Positions 47,356-59,100 of a stretch of DNA of 64,000 nucleotides are shown one piece after another. The stretch's first letter is position 1; each line of letters starts with the position of its first letter. A program made the translations under genes and the position numbers. The notes beneath the pieces are model-generated. The model was not told the origin of the DNA. It did not search any database and saw only the letters and a list, made by a program, of their open reading frames with translations. The stretch is from Lunularia cruciata (lineage: Eukaryota > Streptophyta > Marchantiopsida > Lunulariales > Lunulariaceae), in contig OX419759.1 of assembly GCA_948567375.1 (NCBI GenBank), positions 63,206,593 to 63,270,592 of the forward strand, in the 5' to 3' direction.

Positions 47356-47533
47356 GGAAACCTAACATTGGAGGTGACCTTTGCTGTTTTGGTTACTCTA
47401 TCCCTGTATGGGCTATGATTATAAGTTCTAGTTTATCCTAGTTTAAAGGAAGGGTCAAGTGATTGGCTGTCTGTCTAGAACTTCTTGTTGAGTGATAAAT
47501 TGTTGCAAGGTTACTAACTCCAAGGCAAGAGTC

Positions 47534-47542
47534 AAGGGGGAG
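47534..47542 (+). other. Polypurine tract of the copia element
   Basis: aagggggag just before the 3' LTR. Confidence 0.78.
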
Positions 47543-47544
47543 TT

Positions 47545-47808
47545 TGTTAGGTTTTACTCTTATGCCTTAGGGTTCCTTGTATTTGGATAGTGTGGCTCAC
47601 TTGTAGTTTGAGGATGAGAGTGGACTAAGAGATTGTTGGAGGACTAGACTGGTAGAGGTATAGGAGCCTGAGTGAGTAAAGTTGATGCTTCCCATGGATG
47701 TAGCCTCACATCAAGGTGAACCATGTACCTGTTGTATAATGGGTGAATTCACAAGAGATGTGCTTGGTGTGAGAAGGTTTTTGTGACTCACGATAGATTT
47801 ATCAAATA
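47545..47808 (+). repeat. 3' LTR of the copia element
   Basis: 264 bp; ends in TA where the 5' LTR ends in CA. Confidence 0.9.
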
Positions 47809-47813
47809 GAGAG

Positions 47814-48070
47814 TGCATAAGGTTTTACCTTTCAAAGTCCTTGTGTTAGAAGGATGTGATGGTTTTGTTTGGAAGGATCATGTGCACAATTATGTGCCAT
47901 ATTGTCTTCCAATCATTGATGGCACTATGGATCCAAGATTAGCACTTGTATGTGCATGCTTCTGATGTATGTTATGTGGCTCTTCTTGTGGAGTTGCTTC
48001 TATGTTGGTGTGTGATAGTTGTTTGAGAGGATAACATATGGCATGTTTGACTCCTCCTATCATGGTGGTT
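47814..48070 (+). pseudogene. Old gypsy integrase remnant, right part
   Basis: Continues the decayed sequence interrupted at 40663 once the copia element and one GAGAG are ignored. No clear domain is left. Confidence 0.4.
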
Positions 48071-48259
48071 CTTCAAAGAAAATAGTTATGTCCTAGATGT
48101 ACTTGACTTATAGCTAGTTCACCTTTTATGTGATATAAATTACGTATATATGATTAACAATGGGGCTCAATAGCACCCGGTCTCTTGATCTTGGCACACC
48201 ATAGGGCATATCATATATTTGGAGTAGATGATTATTTGGAGTTAAAGGAACCTAACCAC

Positions 48260-48385
48260 CAACTAGGGGGCAATTGTGGCACTTTAGAGTTCATGTATGA
48301 CTTATGTGTGGGTTGTGCTTCTATAATGCATGGTATTGACAACAATGTATGTTGTGTAGTGATGCATATAAACACAACATAGTTT
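48260..48385 (+). repeat. Dispersed repeat R, copy 2
   Basis: Core ~115 bp (actttagagttcatgtatgacttatgtgtg ... aatgtatgttgtgtagtgatgcatataaacacaacatag) shared with copies 1 and 3. Confidence 0.65.
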
Positions 48386-50018
48386 ACTTTGGTTGATTGT
48401 CTAATTCAACCAAGTTATCTAGTTGAATTAGATAATTTGATAATTAGATTAACTAAATAGCCTTGACAAATCTAGTCAAGGGACAATTCACTCTTAAATT
48501 AGCATAATGACTATTGGTTGAATTTTCCCTTGATTAGACTTGTCAAGAAGTAATACAACTCAATCCACTTGGAAATCATAACCAAAACATACTATTAATA
48601 TATCATATTCAAATAGTCCAAACTCCAATAGTAACTTGATCTCATAATAGGTAGTGAGTGTAATTGTGGTGCATGAGCATTAAATAGGCTTTAATTCAAC
48701 CACAAACCACACATTTGATAAAAAGCTATGTACATTGGTTTGCATATTACTCTAGCAATAATGAGTCTAAAGTAAGTTATAGGTTCACTTAACTCCAAAA
48801 TCTCCTAACTCCTCATGAACATGTTGAACCAATTGTAATCTTTGAGATGGAAGTGATATTACTTGCACTCTACCATCCTCTCATACACAAAGAATATTTT
48901 TGCACTCCATGTGATAACCCAATATCAAGCAAAAATGAAATAAAAATAAGTAATACATTGTTCTCTTAAAGATATAGGTCAGAATTGACTAAGAGTGAAT
49001 GGACATCTCACTAGTTGCAATTTATTTATTCCTTCATATTTAACCTCTTGGGTAGGAACTGCACCCAAAAGATGGTAGTGTCATCATTTTTAGCACACTA
49101 TGGAAACAAGAAAACTAAAAATCACATTCACCACAAGTACATTCCAAGATACTCTTGAAGATGATGGCTCACTTCACTCCAATTGCCCCTTCACCCCCAA
49201 GAATTTGATTATACATATGTGTATTACCCTTCTCTCCAAAGGAAAAACTACAAAGTCATCTCAATGTTAGCCAAATGCCTTTGCCCTTGATTTTGTGGTA
49301 CTCCCAATTCTTGAAATCTATTTTGTCTCTTTGACTCATAGGTTCACTCCTTTGGCTTCCTCAAGAATCAAACATCATGACCAAGTAAAAATATACCAAT
49401 CTATATTCCAGCACTTGTGATCCTATTGTGAAATTCCTCACCTATATTCAACTTAGATGTTCATCAACACTTAGAATAGAAAGACACAATTTGCAAAGAA
49501 CTTAGGGTTCTCATTACTAACATTTGAAAGTTTGGAAATGAATCCAAATGAATTTGGGCCAAAGCCTTAAATACATTTCTAGTTCACTCCAAAAGGATTG
49601 AGATCCTAGGTGAATTGCAAGAATTTCTTATATTCTTACCTACATCATACACTTAGGATCCTTATCTTATCTTATCCTAATTCCATGTAGGTTTGATAAT
49701 GCTCCTTACACATGTCAAGGAAAGTGTAAGGTCTTCTCCAAAGTTACGTTGAATTTAAATCCTTTGCACCTACACATGCAAAGATATGTACAACTCCAAA
49801 TTTTGTTAAAATTTGAAGGCACTCCTCCAAAAGAATTTACAACTAGAAATGCCCTTGGTTAACTTCCTACTACAAAGTTTTTATAACTATGAAGAATTGC
49901 TTTCAGTAAAGTGCCTTTAGCTTAAAGTTCCTATTGCAAAGAACTACATTCATCTTTAACATGCCTAAATAGCATTTTGGTCTGCTTTCTATACCTTACT
50001 ATATCTAAGAGATAGAAG
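48386..50018. other. AT-rich non-coding stretch
   Basis: No recognisable gene or RNA. It could be the 3' region of the decayed minus-strand ORF element that lies to its right. Confidence 0.4.
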
Positions 50019-50210
50019 TCATAAGTCTTTGTGAACTTGTGATCCAAGTGCTCCTTCATCCAAACTTACAAGTGATCCATGTTCTCTTCTTTGTAGGTTT
50101 GCCTTCCAATATTGTACTTGCAACTTGAGCTCATGTCTCTTTGCCTTTAGTGCCCTCAATTGCCTTTCTTCTTCTAGCATTCCTACAAAGAAATCCCTTG
50201 CCTCTTCCAA
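50019..50210 (-). pseudogene. Coiled-coil fragment of the unknown ORF family (member 2, C-terminal side)
   Basis: 63-codon minus-strand piece rich in E, R, K and L with heptad-like spacing (LEEERQLRALKAKRHELKLQ). Position on the same strand as the other pieces of member 2 suggests it is its far C-terminal part, separated from them by AT-rich DNA. Confidence 0.4.
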
Positions 50211-52310
50211 TTATTAGATTAACTTGTGTTTCTCCTCTCCAATTCTTGGGTATTCATCTTCAATTCCTCTTGCATTTGGACTTGATTCACCTCTTTCTAC
50301 TCCTTCTCTTTCTACAACTCCTCAACAAAATGATCTAGTTGGATGAACACCTCCTTTTAATACTCCGGCCATTTGCAAATATGCAATCATGATCATGACC
50401 TTGGATTCCTCTAACTCTCTTTGAATGCTTACCATTTCTTCATCCTTGGTTTTTGAGTTGGTCTTTGATTATTTTATATTATTTGATATTTCTTTATCTT
50501 AGTTTATGTAGTAGTATTAATTATGAATGTTTGAGTTGATAAAATCTCAAAAACTCACATTTGAACATTTGGAGAAACTTATACAACATAAAATAAAAAA
50601 AAATAATTTCTATTATTAGAAAATAAATTATAAAAGAGGATTTTCTTTAGAATTATTATTTTTCTAAACCTTTAATTCTCATGATTAAAAGTCATTGTTG
50701 ATTAATTGATTAATGATTAATTTCCTTATGATCTTATGGATTGTGCCAACCTAATGTAGATATACTATCAGTAAAATGACAAAAATGATTCTATCTCATG
50801 GAGATACAAATTGGAAATAAATGGAAAATGAAGAGAAAGTGCCATAATTGGTACTTATATATCATTTTGTGTTTAACCTCTTGGACAGAATAATTATTGG
50901 AAGAGTGTGGTCACACCCACTATAGCATACTATGGAAAGGAAAATCAAACTTACTTTCAATAAAGATCCTTTCTAAATCACTCCTGAAGGTGATGGTTCA
51001 TTGGTCATTTTACTTTGTGGTTGCTCTTAAGAGGGCATAACTTAGCCAATGGTTGTGGTACCTACTCTTTGTTAGCAATTTTCTACTTTATGACTAACAT
51101 TGTGATCTGCAATGAGAACCAGAGGTCATCACAAGTGTAAGGCCGTGCCATAAGTTGCTTCTAATTCTCAAGTAGTTTCACCACAAAGGTCTGATCATTC
51201 TAGTGACTAAAACAACTCTATTCTACCCTTCCCAAAAGGTCTAGTCATATAGGAATCATGAGTGGATCATGATACTTGAGTTTTGTTACATATGGTGTTG
51301 TCCAACACTCTCAATCGCAATGGATCTATTCTTACATTGGGCTACATGTGCAAGTCCACAAGGAATCACACATCCTAATCAAGCTTGAGTCCATCACTTG
51401 GTACTCCTATGCTTGTGATACTATTGTAGACCTCCTCACCATTACTCATTACACAAAACCAACCATAAAGAATGCATACAAGATTACATGCATAATCTCA
51501 AAGATCCTATGAGAGTAAACATCATGAACCATCAATTGACACATTTTATAAACAAATATAATGCTTTAATTGAACAACAAACTAGAAAAATGAATGAAAA
51601 AACTTTGATCACTTTGGGCTAAGATCCTTTATACAATTTATGCTCTTGGGTGTGCAAAATCCAATGGCTATGATTAACTGGTAATCTCTTGATTACATCA
51701 AGGCTACTTAGTACAAAGCCAATGTTGTCATTTTATCTTACCCTAATCTAACTAAATTAAAGATTGCTTAGGTGTCAATGTTAGGTCAGCTCCTCAATTT
51801 TTCATTATTAATAATTTGTCTTTGCATGATCTCACAAATCTTTTTAACTACAAAATTATCTACTCATTACAAGATATAATGAGTTGGTAATTTATAATCA
51901 AAAAGATCATCAACCTATGATATTTTGTCATTGTTAGTGGGCAAATGACATTCTATACTTAGGATTATTTTACAATCTATTTACATTGTAATGTTATCAC
52001 AATTCTATACACTTATCAATGTCACTATTGTGAAGAACTACCTTCCCTTTTGAATGTCTTAACAAGTAAGGGTACTTTTCCTTGGAAATTGGCAAATTGA
52101 AGGAGAATAATCATCATAATGTCTTCAAAATTCATGTTTGTGTGTCGTTGGAGATGCCCAAAGAGGTATTGGAGTTGCTTGTTGGTATATTGATTCTAAT
52201 GTGTGGGTCTACATCCTTAGATCATGAAGTTGGACTTGATGAGGAAGAGCCTTTGCTAGCTTTTTTTGTGGTCCACCATCTATTTGGCCAAGGCTTCCAA
52301 CTTTGTGATC
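50211..52310. other. AT-rich non-coding stretch inside the member 2 locus
   Basis: No recognisable gene; probably an insertion or heavily decayed sequence between coiled-coil fragments. Confidence 0.4.
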
Positions 52311-52319
52311 ATCCGATCA

Positions 52320-53640
52320 TGTTCTTCCTTCATAGTCTTATGGATCCCAGTCAATTCACCCCCCCCATCTTTTTTCATGCCAATCTTTGGATTACTTTTT
52401 CCTTTTCTTCCATCCAATTGAATTATTTGTTCATCTCTTTAATTTAGATCTTTGGCATCACTCTATAATTAGTGTACTTAAGATCCTCCTACAAGGCCTT
52501 GATTTTTGCTCCTTCAAGGTCTTCATTCAACTTTGTAATCTCCTTCTTTGTGGAATCAATGTACTTATTGTACTCCTCCCTCCATTGATCTATCCCAAGG
52601 AGAAGGGTTTGTACCTTAGCATGTGCTCTCCTTATCACTACATCATGCTTCTCACATCTTGCATTCTTGGTTGTCCACCAATTTTTGGCAGATTTCTACT
52701 ATCTGCTCATGAGCATAATATGCAACTCTCTTGTGATCAAGTTCTTCTCTTACTTGTATGATCTCCTCATGAGTTCTTGCCTTCTTAGCCTTCATTCTTT
52801 ACACCACTCAATGGAGGTGTTGAACCAACTTCACATGACTTGTGGTACTCCTATCTAGTTCTTAATAGTGGGGGAGTATCTTCTCTAGTTTGTGAAGAAC
52901 AAGACCCACCATATGAATAACTTCCCATGACAACAATTGTGGTTTGTTGGTTGGGCACCTCACATCTTCTTCTTCTTGTGATGCACCTCCTTCTTGCTCC
53001 TTTGTCTTCTCTCTCCTAGACTTTGGTGGTTTCTTCATCATGAATAAGGAATCCTTACCTCCTTTGTTATTTCTTTGTGATGAGGGGTTGTAGCATTTTT
53101 TACCACTTCTTCTCTTTCCTTCTTGTGTATCTATGTTTGTGTAGACCCTTACTCCTTTGCATTCAAGGTCTTGGCATTTGTGTTTTGTGAAATTCACTTC
53201 ACAAATTCTTCAAACAAAATTTACTCCTTCTCATTCTATTCTTGGGCACTTTTCTTCTTATCAATCTTTGTTTGGAGTTTTGTCACATAATCTATCAAGA
53301 CATTCCTTGCGTTATCTTTGAAATTGAATATGTTCACCCCTTATGGTCTTTGTTTATCTATGGTGGATCCTTCTAGCTTGACCTCATGATTGGGCTTCAT
53401 CCTTGATGGTCATGCTTCATCATCATGCTCACCCCATATGATGACACGCAAGGATGTGTCACCTTTGGTTCAACTCCTTGTATGTAATCTTCCTATTGCT
53501 CCTTTGGCGTCCTCTTCTCTTTGTGGTGCTTATTGTGTGCCATCATGTTGTGCATCATCTCGTCCCCCAAAATCTGAAGAGAGTTCAACACAAGTGAATG
53601 ACTCCTTGCTCACACCAACATATGGGGAAATCTAGTCCTC
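52320..53640 (-). pseudogene. Unknown ORF family, member 2: basic linker and coiled coil, decayed
   Basis: Minus-strand pieces, in order from 53.6 to 52.3 kb: a Lys/Arg-rich and Glu-rich linker (KKPPKSRREKTKEQEGG and QEEEDV, about 53197-52862), then a coiled coil starting near 52800 (KARTHEEIIQVREELDHKR, and after a frameshift EEYNKYIDSTKKEITKLNED), ending near 52340. Several TAG/TGA/TAA codons interrupt it. Same order of compositional blocks as member 1 at 483-3110. Confidence 0.5.
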
Positions 53641-54485
53641 CAATGGAGGGACATTAGGCTATGGGAAAAAGAGGAGTGACTTATGCAGCCCCATGTGTGG
53701 CTGACCTTTGATTTAGCTCGGGGAGGGGTGATAGTTTGGACTCCTATAGTCACGTGTTTCTCTGCTAGGGCATAGGAATTTCCCATAAACACTTACCTTG
53801 GAGATGGTTCACTCCCTTGAACCCTTTAGCCTCTTGGAGTATATAATTCAATCCCCAAGTAGCCAATTGATAGAAGAACTTACTATCATCTTATTACTCA
53901 AGAAAAATATTGCAACAAGGAACAAGGAGCACTATGCCAAAAAAATATCTTGAATCAAGCATTAAAATACTCTATGCAATCATCCATCAATTTACTATAA
54001 TGATGTTAAATCCCCCTTTTATGAGTTTTTGATAGCTTGAGCCTTCTCTAGTACAAAGCCTCAAACAATGTATATTTGGCTCTCTGCAATGATAGTCACT
54101 CCCATAGTCTCTTATTACTCTATTCTTGTAGTAGGGAGAAAGACCACTATCCTTGAATTCAAGAGTCTTCTACTAAGAAGTTTGTATCTGAACAACAAAA
54201 GGCTAACCCTTGCAAAGAGGAAAATCTTCCCTTAAATACCTAGGCTAATAATAAAGAGAATTTAAAACCCAACCCTAATTGCTATGCTTACAATAAGCTG
54301 CTGCCTTCAATGTAACTTGCACTCCAAGCAATTGGTATCCCCTTTGTTAGATGTTTAAATAAATAATCCTAATCTAACTTGACAATGTATGAATGATTCT
54401 TAATTACAATTCTAACTGGGGACCTCTTGCAAATGGGTTCTTGCCTAAAGGTTACCATAGATGAGTTCTTGTAGATGGGTTCCCA
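53641..54485. other. Non-coding stretch
   Basis: No recognisable gene; likely a decayed middle part of the member 2 locus. Confidence 0.35.
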
Positions 54486-54585
54486 TTGTTTTGCCCTACG
54501 ACACACACCTCCTTAACTAGCTCCTCTTTGGCTCGTTGTTTTGCCCCACGACACACACCTCCCTAACTAGCTCCTCTTTGGCTCG
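54486..54585. repeat. 50-bp tandem duplication
   Basis: Two 50-bp units (ttgttttgccc.acgacacacacctcc.taactagctcctctttggctcg) start at 54486 and 54536 and differ at two positions. It lies 15 bp from a solo LTR. Confidence 0.88.
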
Positions 54586-54600
54586 TATTGCCTAGACTTG

Positions 54601-55200
54601 TGTAATGTTCTAAGGACAAGAAAAACCCCAAGAGAAACACAAGAGAAGAAACACAAGGCTTAATTCCTCCATATTCCAATGCCCCAAGTGAGCATTTTGA
54701 CTTTATTATATAATGGAGAAGATCCGTTCTAAGGGAGCTACATCCTTAGATTAGATATATGGATAGATGACATGTCTACAAGCTACACACTTAAATTGTA
54801 TTCATGGGTTGGTGACCTGTTAGCATGGATCCCATTTGGTTGGTCAAATAGGTTTGACTATAGGGAATCTTTTGGGAATCTTCATGTTGAAAGCTCAAAA
54901 TAGTATAGAAGTAGTATAGTTGAGAAGATCTCAACAAGAAAAAGTGAAGGAGGAGAAGGCAAGCCATTTTTCCTTAGCAAGGAGAAGATGATTTGAGTTT
55001 TTGAGGCTTAATTCATTTGTTTAGGCCTCTAAAATTAGCTTTAAAGTTTTTGGTGTGCTTTTTGCCTCTAAACTATTAGTGGAAATCTTCTTATGGTGAC
55101 ACCTCTATCTGATCTACTCAGACCATTGTGTATAACATCCCTAAAGATATTACAAGCCAATTTCCACCTCTAGATAATTTGTCTAGCTAATGGTATTATA
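54601..55200 (-). repeat. Diverged solo LTR of the copy C family, minus orientation
   Basis: On the minus strand it begins TATAATACCATTAGCTAGAC and ends CTTGTCCTTAGAACATTACA, clearly related to the copy C LTR but about 600 bp and more diverged. Perfect 5-bp target duplication ACTTG on both sides (54596-54600 and 55201-55205). No internal element sequence lies next to it, so it is a solo LTR left by recombination. Confidence 0.8.
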
Positions 55201-55633
55201 ACTTGCTTCACCTTGGCTATGGCTACTACTTCATGCTCTTGCACTAGTTTTATTGTCATTCAAGGGTTCAAGCATCATGGTGCCTCCTCCTTTGTTTTCT
55301 TCCTTGGTCATGATATACTCCTCCTCCATGACCTCTTCTCCTACCATGACATCTCTCTCTTCATTGTCGTGATCTTCATCTTTGTAGTTGTCATTTGAAT
55401 CCTCATCCTAATTGTCTTTTAAAGAACCGCTTGGGCTTTCTACTTCTTCTTCTTTTGTTTGGAGGATTGTGATGCCAACTCCTTTCTCTTCTTATTGTAA
55501 CTTAAGGTGTTTTTTGCTTCCTCCTCATAACATACTTGTTCTTGGATCTTGCATATTGGGCATTTGCATCATGATACTTTTTGTACTTGGATGTTATGTC
55601 AAGATGAGTGCAAAAGTATTATGCATGGTAGTA
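55201..55633 (-). pseudogene. Unknown ORF family, member 2: acidic linker fragment
   Basis: Minus-strand reading is strongly acidic in the part nearer 55250-55450 (DNYKDEDHDNEERDV, GEEVMEEEYIMTKEEN) and basic just before it (RRRSRKPKRFF in another frame). Member 1 has the same basic-then-acidic order in its middle. A solo LTR interrupts the frame on each side. Confidence 0.5.
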
Positions 55634-56373
55634 TGTAATACCAAGAGATAGCCATATGATCTAGATGTGAAATTTGGTTTGGTAACATCTAGAATGATGT
55701 TATATATGATGGTCAAAATAGATCAAATAGAAGTATCACCAAAAGAGTACTTCTACTAATAGGGCAAAAACCAAAATAGACTTGAAAACCTTAGAACCAA
55801 TAGCTAGACATATGATTTAAATGTGAGAATTGGTTTGGTAACATCTGGAAGGATGTTACACATGATGGACTAAATAGATCAGAAAGAAGTATCACCAAAA
55901 GGGGAATTTTACTAATAGAGTAGGAACCAAAATATGCCTGAAATCTTTGAAAGCAATTTCGGAGGCCTAAATGGATGAATTAGGCCTAAAAAATGTGCGG
56001 ACCCCCCCTCCCAAAAGGAAAAAGGCTGGCCTTCCCTCCTCCCTGGTTTGTCTCATTGAGAGCTTTCCAATGGTACCTTACCCATGTGATTTTGAGATTC
56101 TTACAAGATTCTCTAAAAGATACACTCTAGGTCCTATCTGGTGGGTAAACCAACCAGATAGGACCTAGACCGACATGTCACCCATCCAAGTAAGTAATCC
56201 AAGGGTGGAGCTTGCTAACATGCCACCTATCTGTGTGCCTAATCCTATGGTGAAGCTTCCTTGGAGGAGATCCTCTTTGTCTATATAATAAAGAGAAGGT
56301 GCTCCTTTGGGGCATCAAATGATTGAGTGTGAAATCTATGTTTTCTCTCTTCTCTTGTCCTTGGAGTATTACA
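55634..56373 (+). repeat. Solo LTR of the copy C family, plus orientation
   Basis: 740 bp, TGTAATACCAAGAG...GAGTATTACA, close to the copy C LTRs. Perfect target duplication TAGTA at 55629-55633 and 56374-56378. No gag or pol lies beside it. It interrupts the minus-strand member 2 ORF. Confidence 0.92.
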
Positions 56374-56810
56374 TAGTAGTGGGTTGGGAGTTTATTCTTC
56401 ATCTCTTCTTTCAGCAATAACTTCATCTTGATGTAGAATTGAATGACAAAGTGCAACATCAATGTGATCTTGTTGTCATCATTCAAGTCTCCACACATCT
56501 CTTGCACTTGTGAATATAATATATATGCACAACTTACCAAATTTCCTTTGTGTAAGTAGTGAAAGAACATTGCCTGGTCAATATTCATTTATGTTGTCCT
56601 CTTGGATTTGAAAATTTTCATAATCAACTCCATGATTATTTTGTGCATTATGGCATTCTTGTAATTCTTGGTTTTCCAACCATTATGGAGTGCCTCTTCA
56701 CAATATTGAAGGGCATACTTACTAATTCTGGGTGATTTCAAAATCACCTTGGGAACATTTTTATGTTTCTTTGGTTGGAAAGCTATTCCAAACAATCAAA
56801 AATAATGGGA
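56374..56810 (-). pseudogene. Unknown ORF family, member 2: N-terminal domain
   Basis: Minus strand from about 56795. It reads NGWKTKNYKN ... KRTT, a TAA, then NIDQAMFFHYLHKG and later LMLHFVIQFYIKMKLLL. It lines up without gaps for about 45 codons with member 1 (NGYKVESYKD ... ERTTYVMKHQAVFFHKLFAG, then HFYLRLNLL). The frame then enters the solo LTR at 56373 and would continue at 55633. This gives the family a shared N-terminal domain in two independent loci. No known domain recognised. Confidence 0.6.
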
Positions 56811-56939
56811 ATTCATGAACTACACTCTACTTGCTCACACAATCCCCCAAATTCCTAATCACAAATTAATCTTGATGTTCATTAATAATTGCCCTAGTCT
56901 ATGCTCACAAATTTGTGAAATTGAAAATGTAAAAAGAAG

Positions 56940-57185
56940 GATCTATGTTGTGCGTATATACATCATTACACAACATACATTGTTGTCAACATCATACACT
57001 ATAGAAACACAACTCACACATAAGTCATACATAGACTCTAAAGTACCACAATAATCAATTTGTTTACACAACTCAAATCACAATCAATCAGATTAGTACT
57101 TGATTTATCACTCAATGATATGCCAACAACTGGGCACTGATTACAATCAAGCCACACCCACTCTAGCTAAGAGAATCCATGTGAC
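56940..57185 (-). repeat. Dispersed repeat R, copy 3
   Basis: Minus-strand copy of the repeat at 7640-7880 and 48260-48385, lying just upstream (in the sense of the minus strand) of the member 2 ORF. It may be part of that element's LTR or promoter. Confidence 0.6.
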
Positions 57186-59100
57186 ACTCACCGGCCTCTG
57201 TCCACCACAGCCAACAACTCGAAAGCTCAACATGAGAGAAGTGAGCTCTCTGGAGCTGCACTTTGAAACTATACTCCCTGGACTCAAGCTAAGTCTCAAA
57301 CCCTAATAGTCCCGCTGACGGCACACCTGACAGTCCAAACGGTGCAATTGATGGTGGGCCCAACCATGTAATCAATACAGCAAACACAAAATCTGTCCAT
57401 CAACAAGTAGTCGATGAGTAACTACCAAAATACTCATGATTACCAACACTATTACTCTAGAGTCCGAGCAATCTAGGTGCGATGCTACTAATGGCGTGAC
57501 ATTCTATATGGATTAAAGCTTAGGGTCGGAGGCCATGGAATTTGGCAAGTATATCCTTGGTGAAATGTTCTTACTTGCACATGTGAAAGTTTTGATTCAT
57601 GCAAATGGTCATCAAAGTTGTATTCTTGATCTAGGTGGCAAAGCAATAATGTTCATTTGAATTCCCACGAAACTATTGATTCCATGTATGCTTGAGAATT
57701 ATAACACTTTGCATTTGTGTGCTTCTTCATTTTAGGCATTTTCCTTTAGTTCTTGAATTTCACTATCATGATTGTCACAATGATCATGACCACGAGAATT
57801 ATGATCACAAAGATTGTTATCATTAGAGTTAGTTTTGTGGCTACAAAGGTCAAGATTAGGAGAATCAATATCATGAAAATCCTATTATTTGTAACTCCGA
57901 ATCATGACAAAAAATAAGCTATTTTCTACTCCATCTTTACTCTACCTATATGATTTTCTTCTACAATTGACAACATTTAGCACTTCTTAGTATTCAAGTC
58001 TCTCTACATTCCTAATTCTCACTAATCTTAAAAGATTGAAAGTAAAAGGAAAATGTTTAATCAACTCAAAGTTGGATCACTACATTGATCTTTAATCCTT
58101 TAGAATCCAAATATCTTGTTGCTATAAGTTAAGTTAGTTTGAATACTACAACAACAGATTTGTTTTTTTATATCTTTTGAGATATATTTGTTGATAAGTT
58201 TTATGTTTTGCTTATTTTAAAAGTTTCACAAAGTTTTTATTGAAAGATTAGTAGTAAATTTATTAGTTGTAATTAATATAATTATAAACTTGACAATTTT
58301 GTGGATTCATTAGAAGAGTTTAATCTATTGATTGAAGAAAAGATGACTATATCAATCTCTTATGATAATTATCTGAGATTTTATTTTTGTAGTATTCCGT
58401 GGTAATTAAGACTTTGTGGAAATAAAGGATTTGTACATAGATCTAAAGAATGATATTTTGATAAAAACTTGGCATAGTATTTATATATGTGTTTTAAAAA
58501 ATTGAACTCACATCAACGTAAACTAGAATATGTTGCATTCTTCGGGTAGGATTTCAGCAATTACTTGCTTTCTTCGAGTAGGATTTCAGCAATCACATTA
58601 CTTCATTATAAGTTCTTCCAAGCATTCATTGTAGATGTAGTGGTCAATCCAAAACTTAAATATTACAAATTTGAGATGTAAATTTACTATTGATTCCAAA
58701 TTAATGTAGTCACCTTCATATATTATTTATTAATATTGATTTTTTTAAATATTTAAACACAATTTTTTTTCATTTAAGTTCAAAATCACATTCAAATCAC
58801 ATATATCCTGTTAAACAAACCTAACGTTTATCAAATATCATGAAGATCTGTATAGTATACATAGGGTTTGTATTAAATTGGTGGGAATGACCTCATCCAT
58901 CCAGCAAAATTTAATGTTTGCGTGAGTTACTTTATCTATCCTACCAAATTTAGTACGAGAACCACGATAATGTCATAGTAAAACAATCTTAGGAAAGAAG
59001 GCGACCGCGTAGGATGGGAAGACCCCATCAAGACAATCTTATATCCTACAGGGCACAAACTAGAACATAGTGCTATAGGGTACCGTCATAGAGAACATTT
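57186..59100. other. AT-rich non-coding stretch
   Basis: No recognisable gene. Composition changes to mixed around 58.95 kb, where the flank of the next gene begins. Confidence 0.45.

Larger units (their letters stand above)
40664..47808 (+). mobile_element. Ty1/copia retrotransposon, full length with both LTRs
   Basis: 5' LTR 40664-40926, 3' LTR 47545-47808, primer site 40929-40940, polypurine tract 47534-47542 and a perfect target duplication GAGAG (40659-40663 and 47809-47813). Gene order is gag, protease, integrase, RT, RNase H, the copia order. The LTRs differ at roughly 35 of 263 positions by eye (about 13%), so this is much older than gypsy copy B. It lies in a decayed gypsy integrase. 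Confidence 0.92.
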
